DNA of 64,000 nt from Narthecium ossifragum (GCA_963920575.1 OY986965.1:16072290-16136289), one strand, 5' to 3'. Counted from the stretch's first letter, positions 40,431 through 53,394 are shown. Numbers and translations: made by a program. The notes: a model not told the origin generated them from the letters alone.

Positions 40431-42901
40431 ATTTCATTTTCAGGAACACACCTTCTTAATACATGATCTGCACAATGCTTCCATAAATATGGGTCATCCC
40501 ACACATAGTATTTGGCATCACTTTTAATCTTATCTCTTTGAGCCATAGACAAATCAGAAGGTAACATATTAGTAACCAAACAATTCACAATATTTGCATA
40601 CCAAGGTAATGTCGCAGTTGCATAAAACAATTGTTCATCAGGGAATGCTTCCTGCAGACGAAGTTCATCCTCCACATGAATTAATCGACTCAGATGATCT
40701 GCAACCTTATTTTCTGTTCCTCTTTTGTCTTTTATCTCCAAATCAAATTCACTCAAGAGAAGTATCCATCGGATTAATCTCGGCTTTGCCTCCTTCTTCG
40801 TCATTAAATAACGAAGGGCTGCATGATCAGAGTAAACAATGACTTTAGTACCAAGTAAATAAGAATGAAATTTTTCTACAGCAAACACAACGGCTAAAAG
40901 TTGTTTTTCAGTTGTAGAATAATTTCTCTGGGTATCATCCAAAGTCTTGGAAGCATAGTAAATTGCATGAGAAGCTCTTCCAATCTTTTGACCCAAAACT
41001 GCACCTACTGCATAATCACTTGCATCACACATTATCTCGAAAGGAACGCTCCAGTCAGGGGGCTGAATAACTGGAGTTGAAGTCAATAATTCTTTCAGTT
41101 TATCAAATGCCTCTTTGCATGCCTCATCGAACTCAAAAACCTTGTCTTTTTGTAACAACGTGCATAGCGGTAATGCTATTTTGGAGAAGTCCTTGATGAA
41201 TCTTCGGTAAAAACCTGCATGTCCAAGAAAAGAACGAACTTCCCGCACACTAGTGGGATAAGGTAAAGATTGAATGACATCAACTTTAGCTTTATCAACC
41301 TCAATTCCTTTAGATGAAACAACATGACCCAAAACTATACCTTGTTCAACCATGAAATGACATTTCTCAGAATTTAACACAAGGCTAGTTTCTATGCATC
41401 TTTGAAGAACAAGTGTAAGGTTATGTAAACAATTATCAAAGGAGTTTCCATAAACTGTGAAATCATCCATAAAAACCTCTATGATCTGTTCAATATAATC
41501 TGAGAATATACTAACCATACACCTTTGGAAAGTAGCTGGGGCATTACAAAGGCCAAAGGGCATGCGACGATATGCAAAAGTTCCAAATGGGCATGTGAAC
41601 GTCGTCTTTTCCTGATCGTCAGGGGCAATTGCAATCTGAAAATACCCTGAATAACCATCAAGAAAACAATAATAAGAATGACCAGCTAATCTTTCAAGCA
41701 TCTGATCAATTAAAGGTAAAGGGAAGTGGTCATTGCGGGTTATAGCATTTAATTTTCTGTAATCAATACAAACCCTCCACCCATTTTGCACACGGGTGGA
41801 AACTAACTCATCTTTGTGATTTCTCACCACGGTTATTCCTGTCTTTTTAGGAACCACTTGAACTGGACTAACCCAAGTGCTATTCGAAATAGGATAGATC
41901 ACTCCAACTTCAAGAAGTTTGAGGATCTCCTTCTTTACAACATCCATCATGGGCGGGTTTAACCTTCTTTGTGGTTGGCGGGAAGGTTTCGCTCCCTCTT
42001 CAAGCAAGATACGATGCATACATGTACTCGGGCTGATTCCCTTGATGTCTGCAATTGTCCAACCAATAACTGTCCTATGCTTATTAAGAACCTGCACAAG
42101 TTTTTCTTCCTGTGGTGCACTAAGGTTATTGGAGATAATCACTGGTAATACTCCTTCATCTCCAAGAAAAGCATATTTAAGATGATTAGGAAGAGGTTTC
42201 AGATCTGGAATAGGTGCTTGCAATTCAGAAGGTAATGATTTCTCATTAGATACAGGTAATGAACTAGAAGAATCGTTACCTGATTGCTGAATTATCGAAA
42301 AATCATTCAGTGTTGCAACAGTTTCCTGCAAATTAGTACTCAAAGATAGCTCCTCATTTTCTTCCTCCAGAGATTTACTAATAGCCACTTTCAATTCATC
42401 TTTATCACTAAGTTCAAAAACTTCCTGTGATAAATAATCAATCACATCAATTGAATACACTGAACAATCATCAGCAGGATATTTCATGGCATCATAAATA
42501 TTAAACTTAACAGTTTCACCATCAAATTCCATGGTAAGTGTGCCACTATGGACATCTATCTTAGTCTTGGATGTCTTCAAGAAAGGTCTTCCCAACAAAA
42601 TAGGAGTACTATGATCACCATTCTCCATATCAAGCACATAAAAATCAGCAGGGAAAACTAAATCATTGACTTGCACAAGAATATCTTCAACTACACCTTT
42701 AGGATAGGCGTTAGATCTGTCAGCCAATTGAATCAGAACACCAGTTTCATTCAAAGGTCCAAGTTTTAAAGAAGAATATATAGAATATGGCATGACATTG
42801 ATTGAAGCTCCCAAATCTAACATGGCTTTATCAAATTTGGTGTTACCAATTGTACATGGGATAGTAAACATACCTGGATCTCTACACTTTGTTGGAATTT
42901 T
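40298..42901 (-). pseudogene. Athila protease, reverse transcriptase and RNase H
   Basis: An 857-codon open frame from 42871, preceded in the same frame by a TGA at 42902-42904. Protease DLGASINVMPYS at residues ~18-29. RT from about residue 290 with WRVCIDYRKLNAITRNDHFP and the catalytic FMDDFTVYG near 467. RNase H around 610-750 with FEIMCDASDYAVGAV. Start of the integrase zinc domain (SYACGGHFG) near 813, after which the frame is lost in the A run. Translation normally comes from the gag-pol readthrough frame; gag, linker and pol are still in one register here. Confidence 0.94.
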
Positions 42902-43906
42902 TCATTGAGGAATTGCAGAAACATTTTCCCCTACTTTCACCTTCTCACATCCTTTAAGTTTCTGCTTCCTCTTAATTGTGCACAATTCTTTCAAGAATTT
43001 AGCATAACGAGGTACTTGTTTAAGAGCATCTAAGAGTGGATTATTTACCTCGCATCGGCGAAAAGTCTCATAGAGATCTGAATTCTTCTCATATTTTCTT
43101 GATTCTGTCAAAGCCTGAGGAAAAGGAGGTACAGGTTTATAATCAGAAAGAGGTGGAAACTTACGTTTAGGTACGTCATCGTCACCAGGAAAGATTTTGT
43201 CCGTGATAATATTTTGCTCTTTTCCTTGCGCAGACGATGTAGGAACTTCCTTTGTTGGAACCTCAACTTCTTTACCACTTCTCAAAATAATTGCACTTGC
43301 ATTCTCTCTTGGATTTGCTACCGTTTGAGAGGGTAATTTTCCCAAATTTTGCGCCTCTAGCTTGCTAATTGCCGACGCCATCTGGCCTACCTGATGTTCC
43401 AATCTTTGAATACTAGCCTTCATCTCCTGTTGACGCTGCGAATTATTAGTAATAAGAGATTTAACCATATCTTCTAAAGACATACCAGAATCAGGAGTTG
43501 GGTTTGGTTGTTGTCTCGGGGGGTATGGCGATCTATATTGTCGATATTGCTGTCCAGTTGAATGAATTTGAGTTGTAGGCTGATTTACTTGTGGATTTCC
43601 ATAGTTGAGATTGGGGTGATCCCTCCATCTCGGATTATACGTGTTTGAATAGGGATCATACTTTCTTTGCAGTGGTCCTAGGAAACTCCCAGCTGCATTT
43701 ACTTATTCAATGGGTTCCTCTTGAAGAGTTGGGCACATGTCGGTTGGATGTCCCGGCACCGAACAAATTCCACAAACTTTCGCTGTCTGCATATTACCTA
43801 CAGCCATTTGACGAACAAGAGAAGTTAGACTCGCAATCTGTTGTTCAAGAGATGAAACTTTTACCTCATTAACATGTTTCGAATAAGAATCAAGCCTAGT
43901 ATTAAA
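42902..43906 (-). pseudogene. Athila gag C-terminal part with zinc knuckle and linker
   Basis: Continues the gag frame after the TAA at 43907. CGICSVPGHPTDMCP is the CCHC-type knuckle (about 43790-43735), followed by an in-frame TAA near 43706, then YDPYSNTYNPRWRDHPNL and a 193-codon open stretch from 43483 with MSLEDMVKSLITNNSQRQQE and a coiled-coil-like region (IQRLEHQVGQMASAISKLEA), TLRSGKEVEV-type sequence (IILRSGKEVEVP) and NPLLDALKQVPRYAKFLKEL. Ends at the TGA at 42902-42904. Confidence 0.88.
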
Positions 43907-44707
43907 TTATTGACAATTAGCCGCTATATTTGCAATCAAGTTCCTCGCGGCTTCAGGAGTTTTATCCACCAAAGCTCCTCCACTAGCGGCATCAATCATA
44001 CTCCTATCATTGGTTAGTAAGCCCTCATAAAAATATTGGATAAGTAATTGCTCACTAATTTGATGGTGGGGACAGCTTGCACATAATTTCTTAAAACGTT
44101 CCCAATATTCATGTAGAGATTCTCCATTATGTTGCCTTACACCACAGATTTCTTTCCTAATGTTGGCCGCTCTTGAGGCTGGAAAATACTTCTCTAAAAA
44201 CAACCTCTTCATCTCGTTCCATGTGGTAATACTCCCAGATGGTAAATAATAAAGCCAATCTTTAGCCGAATCCTTCAAAGAAAATGGAAAGGCTCTCAAT
44301 TTGATTTGATCTTCAGTCACCCCCATGAGTTTCATACTTGTGCACACAACATGAAGCTCCTTTAAATGCTTGTGAGGATCCTCACCTGAAAGTCCATGAA
44401 AAGTAGGTAAGAGGTGTATTAGTCCAGATTTTAATTCAAAAGTAGTAGCAACATCCAAAGTAGGGAATGTAATGCATAAGGGTTGTTGATTCAAATCTCG
44501 TGCTGCAAGTTCTTTCAAAGTCCGATTTCCGGCCATGACTTCTTCCTCTTCCAATTCTGAATCACTGATAAATACGTGGTCAAGAGCAAAATCGTCCTCC
44601 TCAGGATTTATCCGAGCTTCCCTCCTTAACCTGCGCAGAGTTCTTTCTATCTCTGGATCGTACTGTAAATCACCTTGATTAAAAGATCGAGCTATACTCA
44701 TAAACAA
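43907..44707 (-). pseudogene. Athila gag capsid region
   Basis: The ATG at 44707 starts a 266-codon frame: an acidic N-terminus, then the retrotransposon gag domain with FHGLSGEDPHKHLKELHVVC, LRAFPFSLKDSAKDWLYYLP, KRLFLEKYFPASRAANIRKE and SLHEYWERFKKLCASCPHHQ. It ends in a TAA at 43907-43909 where the frame of the zinc-knuckle part continues. About 130 nt of leader separate it from the LTR. Confidence 0.9.
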
Positions 44708-44813
44708 TTAAGAAAATTCCGGTAAAACAAGAAAAAGAAATCAAGAAAATTTGTATAACTCTTTTTTTTTATGAAAGAAAAGATCACAATAAGCACAAAA
44801 ATCAACTAGAATC

Positions 44814-44838
44814 ACTCCTCGGCAACGGCGCCAAAATT
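44814..44838 (-). promoter_or_regulatory. Primer-binding site, tRNA-Asp type
   Basis: Minus strand TGGCGCCGTTGCCGAGGAGT next to the LTR. TGGCGCCGTTGCC is the primer word of Athila-type elements, complementary to the 3' end of tRNA-Asp. Confidence 0.88.
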
Positions 44839-46410
44839 TGATGCGCTGTCGCAGGCACTCAAAAATAAAACCAATACTCGTTAAAATAAATGTAGTAGTG
44901 CGAGTACGGGTCGATCCCACGAAGAGTGTTTAGCCTAGTTTTGTGCTAAGTGAACAAAGATGGGGGGTTTTAAATGTGAGGAAAATAGTAAAGAAATAAT
45001 CTAAAGCGAAGAATTGAATTAAATCAAGAGAACAAACCTTGGTCTGAGTCAACATCCACCATCGGAATCCAACAACTGATCATCGATGCAAGTATCAATC
45101 AATTCATACCATGAATATTCACCGTTCGAATTAAATTCGAATCTCTCCTCAAACATAGTTAATTAGAAATAAGCGATCCAATTAACCCTAATTACTAAAC
45201 AACCTAAGACACGCGCTGTAGATTTAATCAAATAGCAGCCTTAAGAATAGGGAGATCGATGAAGTTAAACAACACAAGCACAAGCGGTTGCATTTAATCT
45301 AGTCGAATATTCTTCCTAAGACCTAACAATCTCTGAAACGCAGTAGATTATTAAACCCTAGTTGCTTCGCAGATTAGAGGGATCAAACAATTCTGGATTT
45401 GATATCAAACCTAACAGTAGATCGCCATGAATAATAAACTAGTAGGCCTCCTAGCAATTAGACAAGGTAATCATGAAGATTTAATCTCAGAAGAACATCC
45501 AATACTCATGTATAAACTGAACAATAAACATAAATTAGATCTCACAGTTTCATTGATTCCGAGGTTTCAGTCTCCTCGACCAAGGATCAAGATTTAGCCA
45601 CGCAGGACCATCAAGAACAATCCTCCAAAAGATTTCACAAAGCAAAAGAAAACCTAGAAAAAATATAAAGGAGGAAAAAGAGCAGCCAAAAGTGTCCAAG
45701 AATCCCCCTATAATCTCCCAAAGAAGTCTATTTATAAGCTTCCATCAAACCCTAACTCGGATTAGATCTCAGCCCTTGATTTTTCCCGCAGAACCGAAAG
45801 GGATCGATCCCCTTCGGAAGGAGAATCGATCTTCTTCGTCCGTGACTTTAGGATCTGGAATTTGCCCGACAAGGATCGATCCTTCTTCCAAAGAGGATCG
45901 ATCCCTTTTCTCCGGATTTCAATTTTTTCCTCACGGTCGATCCTTGCATCGTCCGTGAGAGCGTATATTTTTGACAGAGGCTGACGGTCGATGTGATGGT
46001 CGATCTGGCGGTCGACCATGGGCCATTTTCAATAAGGGATCGATCCTCTTTGGAAGAAGGATCGATCCTCTTGTTCTCTGCTTGTTTCTTCTGCTGTTCT
46101 GTCCTGCGCTTGTTGTACTAAAAGCGCTGTAACTTTCTCTAGGAAGCTCCAAATCACGAACCGTAAAATTCTTCAGAAACTAGACTTCAAGCGCTTTCCA
46201 ACAATATGTGGACATCATCTTGTTCTCCATGAGCTGGTACAGATTAATCTTTAAAGATGATCCATGCACTCTTTTCAGCTTCTTTTCGACTTAAGGACTT
46301 CAATTGCATCCTAAATCAAAATATAAGAATAATGAGTGTATTTAGGAACTAAATAAGCACAGAAGACTAAGTATTAAGGGATAAAAATATAACATTATAC
46401 ATCATCATCA
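44839..46410 (-). mobile_element. 5' LTR of the Athila element
   Basis: 1572 bp, TATA box plus-strand TATTTATA at 45729-45736. Contains the same GATCGATC array as the 3' LTR (about 45800-46080), starting about 65 bp upstream of the TATA box in transcription direction. Confidence 0.92.
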
Positions 46411-47149
46411 TCGGGTGTTAGGATCATCCCATCGTGTGAATTGCAAGTTTAGGATCCATGATTGAGGCTTTAATTCGATCATTGCTCAATAATCGCTGAG
46501 TTAAAGTTATATCGTTGGCAAGAAATCAAGGCTTTGTATGAATAAGGTTTTGGATTGAGATGAGTTTAATACCTCAATCCAATCCCCCATCTAAGACAAT
46601 AATGGTAGGTAGGTATTTGATGGCTTGCGGTGGTTTTAGCACCTCAAGACCCTTTTCTAAGATCTCAAGGATCTCTCCAAGAGAGTTGGCCATGGTTCTA
46701 GCATGACTATTCTTTGAGAAACTTAACCAAACACATATCAAACATCTAATTCCCATACAATCACATGCAAGAAGAGGTATTCCAAACATTCAACAATGGA
46801 TTTAATTAAAGAAACATGTAATCAAAGATGAATTCAAATAATTATCATCTCAAGAGAGTCATTACATTAAGAAACGAAAGAGAAATCTAATAAAACAACC
46901 TAAAACATCAAGAAATTCCCAATGAGAGGGGTTTTAGTTACTCATCTTGGCTAGCAGATCCATGGAGGAAGGTGGTTTGATCCATCTTCTCCATCAAATT
47001 CCACCTTTAGAGCCCTAAATCCCTAAGAATTAGAGGAGAAATCTCAATCTCTCTCTAACCTCTCTCTACAGCTACAAGGAAGGAAAAAGGCTGATGAAAT
47101 GATTCCCAAAATGAGAGCCAAAACCCCTATTTATAGGCCCCTAGTCATG

Positions 47150-47580
47150 GACGATCGAATTAGATCCAAACCGTCCATTTTTACCCATCAACATGGTTGG
47201 GATCGATCCAAAGTAGGTTTAGATCTATATAAATTGTAGATCTTGAGGTTTCTAAAGGCTGGGATCGATTCAAACAGATCTCGGATCGATCCACTATGCC
47301 AAACTGAAAACGAGGCTCTGGAAAGAGCTTTTCAATCGATCCAGACAAGTTTGGATCAATCTAACAAGGCTTCGGATCAATCTGACCAAGTTTCAGATCG
47401 ATCCACTGTACAAGGCTGAAAAAGGTTCTCTGGAAAGGGTTTTGGGATCGATCCACACAAATTTGAATCGATCCAGCTATAGTTGGGATCGATCCGAACT
47501 GGTCTTGAATCGATCCACTGTTCCGAGCCCAGGATGGTTCTTTGGATGGAAAATCTAGATCGATCCAGAATGATCTGGGA
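47150..47580. repeat. GATCGATC array in LTR-like sequence H
   Basis: GGGATCGATCC / GATCGATCCA words at about 47209, 47262, 47286, 47335, 47398, 47448, 47465, 47489, 47511 and 47560, separated by variable 20-60 bp. Just upstream of the minus-strand TATA box. Confidence 0.85.
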
Positions 47581-47582
47581 TC

Positions 47583-47930
47583 TGTGAGGACTCGTACCTC
47601 CAACCTGGTCGGACCGTGTTAGGTCGAGGGTCTGGTTCGGTTGGTTTGGCTCGGTTGGCCTTGTTTCACAATCGAGCTTATCGCTGCGACCCTGGGGGCA
47701 ATTTTGTAAATTGCACCTTGGCGATCGGTTTCACATACGTGTAGTGCACACACAGTCATGTGATGGTGTATGTGCGTGGTTAGACCATTAGGAGTACCCT
47801 AGATCGGAGGATTTGAGTTAGAACATGAGAATTGAATTGTGAGTGACTAAGATCAACTCTAACAAATCGAACGGCCAGGATCTATGATCACACCGTTCAT
47901 ATAAAAAAAACCAGATAATTGGAGATTAGT
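47583..47930 (+). mobile_element. Truncated Tekay-like LTR (5' 350 bp)
   Basis: Begins TGTGAGGACTCGTACC and follows the solo LTR at 28643 closely through TTGTAAATTGC, AGGAGTACC and CGTTCATATAA, then diverges near 47930. Its 3' remainder was not found in the window. Confidence 0.75.
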
Positions 47931-48472
47931 CCTTTTGAATGAGATTATTTATTCCATAGTCAACTAAACTTTTCTTAAGGCAATAGGTCATTTAACTAAC
48001 AAACATAGTTTGTTATGTTATTTTTCTTCCTAAATTGTCCTTAGAAGGTCCCTTTAGTTATGCGGTTGCCATTCTCGCGTTGGTTTTCCCAGCTTGCGAG
48101 GTATCAGCAGGTGTTTGCCCTCTAAAATTCATGGTTTTTCTCTGATTCACCCCTCTAATCGACATAATCTTTCTGATTTCGTCCTGAAATCGATACCCTA
48201 GGTAGCTTCCGCCCATCCTCCCTCCCTTCCCCACCGGTTTGCGATCTTTCCATCATTTCTTTCGTTCCAGTTCTTTCCTTGGTGGATACCCAGTAGGATG
48301 TCATCTTCTTCCTCGTTATTCTTTGATTTGCTGCAAATATTGGAGTCTTAATTTGAGGTATTGAATTCTCGATTAACCATAGATATATTATTGTTGTATT
48401 TGTATATGTATTTATGCCCATATTATTATAGAGCTTTGTATGTTGTTCTTTAACTTTTATGATGGCATTATA

Positions 48473-48730
48473 TATGCAAGTATAGGATTCTCGATCATCC
48501 ATAAAATCAAATTCAGTTTATTTTTCTTTTGAATGCATTCTCGATCAACCATGGGTTTCAATTTCAATTTTCACTATCCACTATCCTCTATTAAAAAGGA
48601 CTAATATGCAAGTATAGGATTCTCGATCATCCATAAACTCGAGTTTACTTTAGGGGATTCTTCTTTTGAATGCATTCTCGATCAACCATGGGTTTCAATT
48701 TCAATTTTCACTATCCACTATCCTCTATTT
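48473..48730. repeat. Two tandem copies of a ~132-bp unit before the transposase gene
   Basis: TATGCAAGTATAGGATTCTC starts at 48473 and 48605. Each unit contains TCTCGATCA(A/T)CCAT words and ends with TTCACTATCCACTATCCTCT. Confidence 0.9.
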
Positions 48731-48770
48731 ATTTATCTTTATGTTCCATGATTTGGTTTGTATAGGTTTA

Positions 48771-51205
48771 ATGATGGAGGACGGCTTGTTTCTTCTTTGC
48801 AAGTATGGTGATTAATCCTTAATAAGTGGACAAGGGATGGTTGGCTCATTCGTTGGATTTGTAAGAAATCTTCATGAGAGGTGGCCTAGTTTATCCAGTG
48901 GTAATATCATGCTATACTATTATATACTTGATCATCCTAAATGCATCCTTGCTTCAGAATCTGACTTTATTAACATGGTGTCAATAGCATCGTCCCTTGG
49001 TTTCAAACATATTTATGTTGATGTTTTTGTTAAAACTGAGAGTGTCTGTGACAGTAAGGCTGATGATGCTGGCTCATCTCATATTGTTGATTATGTTGTT
49101 GATGAGGAGTGTGGTTTGCTCCCATCCTTTTTTCGCCATGAGAAGAAGCAATTGATGACTGTTGGGTGGGTATCAATGAGGTGGGCCAAAAGTTTGAAGT
49201 GGGTGTTCAGGAATTTAGGTATAGTTTGCAAAAGTTGGCAGTTGAATCTGGGTATGGCTTTGAGTATGTGAGGAGCAATTCTAAGAAAGTGTTCATTGTG
49301 TGCCCAAGGAAGGATATACCTGGCTATGCTTGGACAGTTTGTGGGTATCATGAGCCTATCAATGACTTCTTCGATGTTAGGAAATTTAACAATGTCCACA
49401 CTTGTGGCTCGTGTTACCATAGATTGAAGCATAGGTGAATGAATTCAGATCTAGTTTTCAGCTTAATAGTCGATCAGGTGCGCATTAAGCCCATGACTCG
49501 ACCAATTGACATTATGAAGCAGTTTAAAGCTAACTATGGTCTTATAATTTCATATGATCATGCATGAGCTGTTGTTGAGAAGGCGAAGAAGAGGATTTAT
49601 GGCGATTACAATGGTATGTTCAGGTTGTATCCTCTGGAAACTCAGGTACTAATATTGTGTTGGAAGTCGATGAGGGTTCTGGTCGATTCAAGAGGTTGTT
49701 TACAGCTTTCAAAGCTTGTATCAATGGTTTCAACCATTGCCGACCATTGCAATCAATTGATGGCACACATTTGAAGGGCAAATTCAAGGGACAATTGCTG
49801 GCTGAAATAGGAAATGATGCTAACCAAGGTTAGAATATCCATGCATCATTTTCATTGTGTTTGCTTAATTTTGTACTTTTCACTATCCACATAGTAATCC
49901 ACTTGTTATGTTGCAGGGTTATATCCACTTGCTTATGATGTTGTTGATTGTGAGAATGAGGATAATTGGTATTGGTTCCTCATGTGTTTGAGAGACATTC
50001 TTTTGTCAGATCGCATTCTCACGTTCATCTCAGATAGGAACGCCAGACTCTTGAAAGCCATGCCATTGGTGTTCCCTGGTCATCATCATGCCTACTGCCT
50101 TTATAATCTGAAAACGAATTTGAGGCATTGTTTCAACGGCTTTCAATGTAATAGTCAATTTAAGAAGGGGGTGTTACGCAAGCTGTTTGAGTGTGCTTAT
50201 GCTCCTACTGTCACTCGTTTCAAGTCAAATATTGCCGAGTTCTTGGCTAAGGGCAAAGGTGTTGCTAAGCGGTTCTTGCAAAATTTAGCAAGTGAGAATT
50301 GGGCGAATGCCTATTTCAAGGGAAAGAGATATGGCATGATGTGCTCCAGTGCTGTAGAATACTTTAGTTTCTGGATTTTGGATGAAAGGAATCTCCCAAT
50401 TACCAACATGGTGGACCTGATTAGGATAAAACTGATGCAACAACTACCATGTTTGTGTACTTGTGAAACTGAAGACTATTTTATCATTTTATATTGCCTA
50501 TTACTAATGATATTGTGACTGTACATGCAGATAGGAGAGAAACTTGCAAATATTGGAGCTCAATCATATGCCCAGGGATTGATAACGGGCTTTCTGCCGC
50601 TTTTAATGAAGGAAAGACATGTCGCCAAGAATTCTATGAGTATAATCTTCATGGTTGATTCGAACCCATCCATTTCAGTTGACATAGGAAAGGGAAACTG
50701 TTCTTGTTTTCAATGGAAAATCAACAGCATCCCATGCTCCCATGAAATAACGTGTATAATGATGTATGGTGGAAACCTTAACTCCTTTGTGGATTTTTCT
50801 TTTCACACATCAACATATGCACATAGTTACTCTTTTCCAATCTATCCGGTTCCTATGCTCAACAAGCTAGAGAATGTTCTCAGTGACGAAGTAGTAGTTC
50901 TACCTCCGCTATTAAGGCTCCGCTATCAAGGAGGCCTCCAAGAAGGCCCAAAAAAAGAAGGATTAGATCAAATGGTGAATTTGTCAGAACCATGCTATGT
51001 GGACGGTGCCAACGTGAGGGACATTACAACAGGAAGACTTGTAAAGAACCATTGGATTAGTGTTTTTAATTTGAAATTCTGTATTTCTGGTTTCAACTGG
51101 ATGTACAAGACACCATTCTTTGTGATTAGTCAAATTTTGAATGACTTTGTTTCTTCATTAGTATTCATATTTGGAATTCATTATTTTTTGGGACGAATTG
51201 GATGA
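48771..51205 (+). pseudogene. MULE transposase (MURA-like), two or more introns, broken
   Basis: The ATG at 48771 begins MMEDGLFLLCKYGD, then a stop at 48813, then the N-terminal region. After a frameshift near 49160: VGQKFEVGVQEFRYSLQKLA and a Cys/His region (NVHTCGSCY). The catalytic triad is present: DGTHLKGKF (49759), FISDRNA (50033) and SSAVEYFSFW (Glu at 50357). A GT-AG intron fits 49829-49916; a second ends at 50529. The SWIM zinc finger CSCFQWKINSIPCSHEI is at about 50698-50750. Several stops and frameshifts between 49270 and 49830 show it is dead. Length (~700 codons) fits the family. Confidence 0.85.
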
Positions 51206-51279
51206 TACAAGATATCATTTCTTATAATTGGTCAAGTTTTGAATGATTTTGTTGCCTGATTTTTTGTGTGCGTAAGTAT

Positions 51280-51780
51280 CGATGAATATTCACTATCCAC
51301 TATCCATCAATATTCACTATCCATCATTATTCACTATCCACTATCAAGGATTTGTTAGTTATTGCCTTAGATTGATCGCACCACTAAAGATATTACATGA
51401 TACAAGACATCATCTCTGTGTTCATTCAGTGTGAAAAAGGTACACTCTGTTGCAGATACATTTCTCAAGTATGTATGAATATTCGCTATCCACTATCCAG
51501 GATTTGTTAGCTGTTACCTTAGATTGATTGTACCGCTATAGGTATTACATGATACAAGACATCATCTCTATATTGATTCAATGTGAAAAATATACACTCT
51601 ATTGCAGATAAATTTCGCAAGTATGTGTGAATATTCACTATCCACTATCCAATATTTGTTAGTTGTTGCCTTAGATTGATCGTACCGCTATAGGTCTTAC
51701 ATGATACAAGACATCATCTCTGTATTGATTCAATGTGAAAAAGATACACTCTATTAGAGATACATTTGTGCAAGTGTTTA
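51280..51780. repeat. Tandem repeat, about three units of 152 bp, 3' of the transposase
   Basis: ACATGATACAAGACATCATC begins at 51395, 51547 and 51699, with CACTATCCACTATCC inside each unit. A more diverged start is seen near 51200. Confidence 0.9.
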
Positions 51781-52289
51781 ACATTGTAACTAAAATTTAC
51801 ATTCATTCTACTACAATCACAAAATTTGTGGGCATTTTTGTTTCATTTGTGAAATACAAACTTTTCAATTATCTCAGCCTTGAACTTATTGAAATCTTCT
51901 ACGCTGATTGGCTTTGGCTTTTTTCAATGATGTATTGCCAGCTCCTTAATGAAGTAGCATACATATATTGCACAATCATTCCTGTTTTTGTGACAGCTTA
52001 AGTTAGATCCAAGTAGTATTGAATGTTAAACAACTGATAATGGACAAAGAATGAAACAATGTTACTTACCAATCCAGGCTCAACACACCGCTAACATTTA
52101 CAATTTGTTGTGATAGATCTTGTGCGTTTAGCTGTCCTATATCCTCCGGTCTTGATTCCCTTTTAATTTGTTCCTTCTACATTGCAAAAAGATTTTTGTT
52201 TATGTGGATCTGCAATCAGTTGTAAAACTGATTTATTGGACTTATCTACCGATCATTTAGCCTTACCAGTTATTTTGCATCATCAAAGA

Positions 52290-53300
52290 ATACATCATTT
52301 TGTCCTTTCCCTTACTTCAAGAGTTATAAAAACTACATTTATCTTTGTCAGTTTCATATACTAGGAGTGTCCAGTGGAAAGGACTTTGAGGAATTCCTTC
52401 AATACCCTTCTTATAATCTTTTGAACACATTGGGAACAAGAAGAGTTTTTTTTCCCCTGAAGAGGTGCTTCTTGATATTTCTTGTACACAAGTCTTTCAT
52501 AAGTCTTGATATTGTCTAGTAATATCCAACCCTGCAATTGCACATATGAGGAAGAGAATTACAATCGATCAATTTATTTCATATGTTGTTAATATGCACG
52601 CCCAAAAGATAGATCTAACATACCCAGCAACCGCTATCTATGAAGCAACTCTTGTTATCATATTCCTTCTCCATAGTTAAGACCCTTACATATGCATCTA
52701 TGACCTGTGTAAAAAATAATGCCAGTTAGCATCCAAAATTCACCTCCCAACTGCAATTTATAAATGAAACCACAAACACATGCCATTTAGTCCAAAATTC
52801 ACTTTTCATTTTGTATATCAATAACATACCGCGATTCATGAAAGAAATTTCAAGCAAATGGCACATTTAAGTTGAAAATTTATTTTTCAGTTTCTATATC
52901 AATGACATAAAGCATATTTGAGTAAGAAATCTCAAACAAGTTCAATGTAGTTCAAAAGTCACTATCCACTATCCATGGATATTCACTATCTACTATCCAT
53001 GAATATTCCACTATCCACTATCCAAATGTTAAGGACATTCAACTTAAGATGTTCATCACACTTACTTGGCCTGAGACATACACATCTTGGAGCATGTCAA
53101 TGATGTTTTCAATAGCTAGCAATTGTTTACATTCTATTGCACTGCAATATAAGATTTAGATAGTTGTCAGTGAAAGCTCAATTAGCGTATGATATGAATA
53201 AGAAAAGAAAACAAGCTTCATAAGCAAGCGTGAATGATTAATCTTTGCCAGACTCCACCACCAAAGATTTGAGTTTGTCGTAGGCCTCATCACTCAGATA
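52290..53300 (-). pseudogene. Ulp1-like (C48) protease exons of the MULE
   Basis: Minus-strand exon-like segments with splice-type borders: YLSDEAYDKLKSLVVESGKD (about 53300-53240), AIECKQLLAIENIIDMLQDV (53145-53070, followed by GTAAGTG), VIDAYVRVLTMEKEYDNKSC (52705-52626), WILLDNIKTYERLVYKKYQE (52543-52361) and, shifted, HWTLLVYETDKDKCSFYNS followed by a stop. HWTLLVYE is the catalytic-histidine motif of Ulp1/C48 peptidases as found in MULEs. The Asp is in the same segment position (ETDKDK region, uncertain); the catalytic Cys part is not recognisable. Confidence 0.6.
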
Positions 53301-53394
53301 TTTTCTACAAGTATATTTGTCTTCTGTTCTTATTTCTTTTCATGATAACCAAGCGTGAATGATTATAGTTTGAACTTTCCTCATTACTTTTTTC

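Larger units (their letters stand above)
36231..46410 (-). mobile_element. Nearly complete Athila-type retrotransposon (10.2 kb)
   Basis: Left LTR 36231-37804 (1574 bp), right LTR 44839-46410 (1572 bp). Termini TGATG...CATCA. TSD TTGGG at 36226-36230 and TCGGG at 46411-46415 (one mismatch). The order on the minus strand is LTR, tRNA-Asp PBS, gag, protease, RT, RNase H, integrase, 1.5-kb non-coding spacer, PPT, LTR. Three in-frame stops before pol, one frameshift and one stop in integrase inactivate it. The LTRs differ at a few dozen sites by eye, older than the element at 13074. Confidence 0.92.
35839..47582 (-). mobile_element. LTR-like sequence H, split by an Athila element
   Basis: The parts 35839-36230 and 46416-47582 continue each other across the Athila TSD. 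On the minus strand there is a TATA box (plus-strand TATTTATA at 47129-47136) with a GATCGATC array before it and an LTR-type 3' end (AACTCGACCCGCACATCC near 35940). No coding sequence, so it is either a solo LTR or an LTR of an element whose rest lies elsewhere. The 5' end (right edge) is cut by a Tekay-like LTR fragment. Family unknown. Confidence 0.45.

Noticed and set aside
44814..44838. tRNA gene
   Set aside because: Only the tRNA-Asp-complementary primer site is present; no cloverleaf. The same applies to the primer sites at 8236, 13926, 28320 and 61743.
49091..49432. 113-codon minus-strand frame across the transposase
   Set aside because: Shadow of the transposase coding strand.
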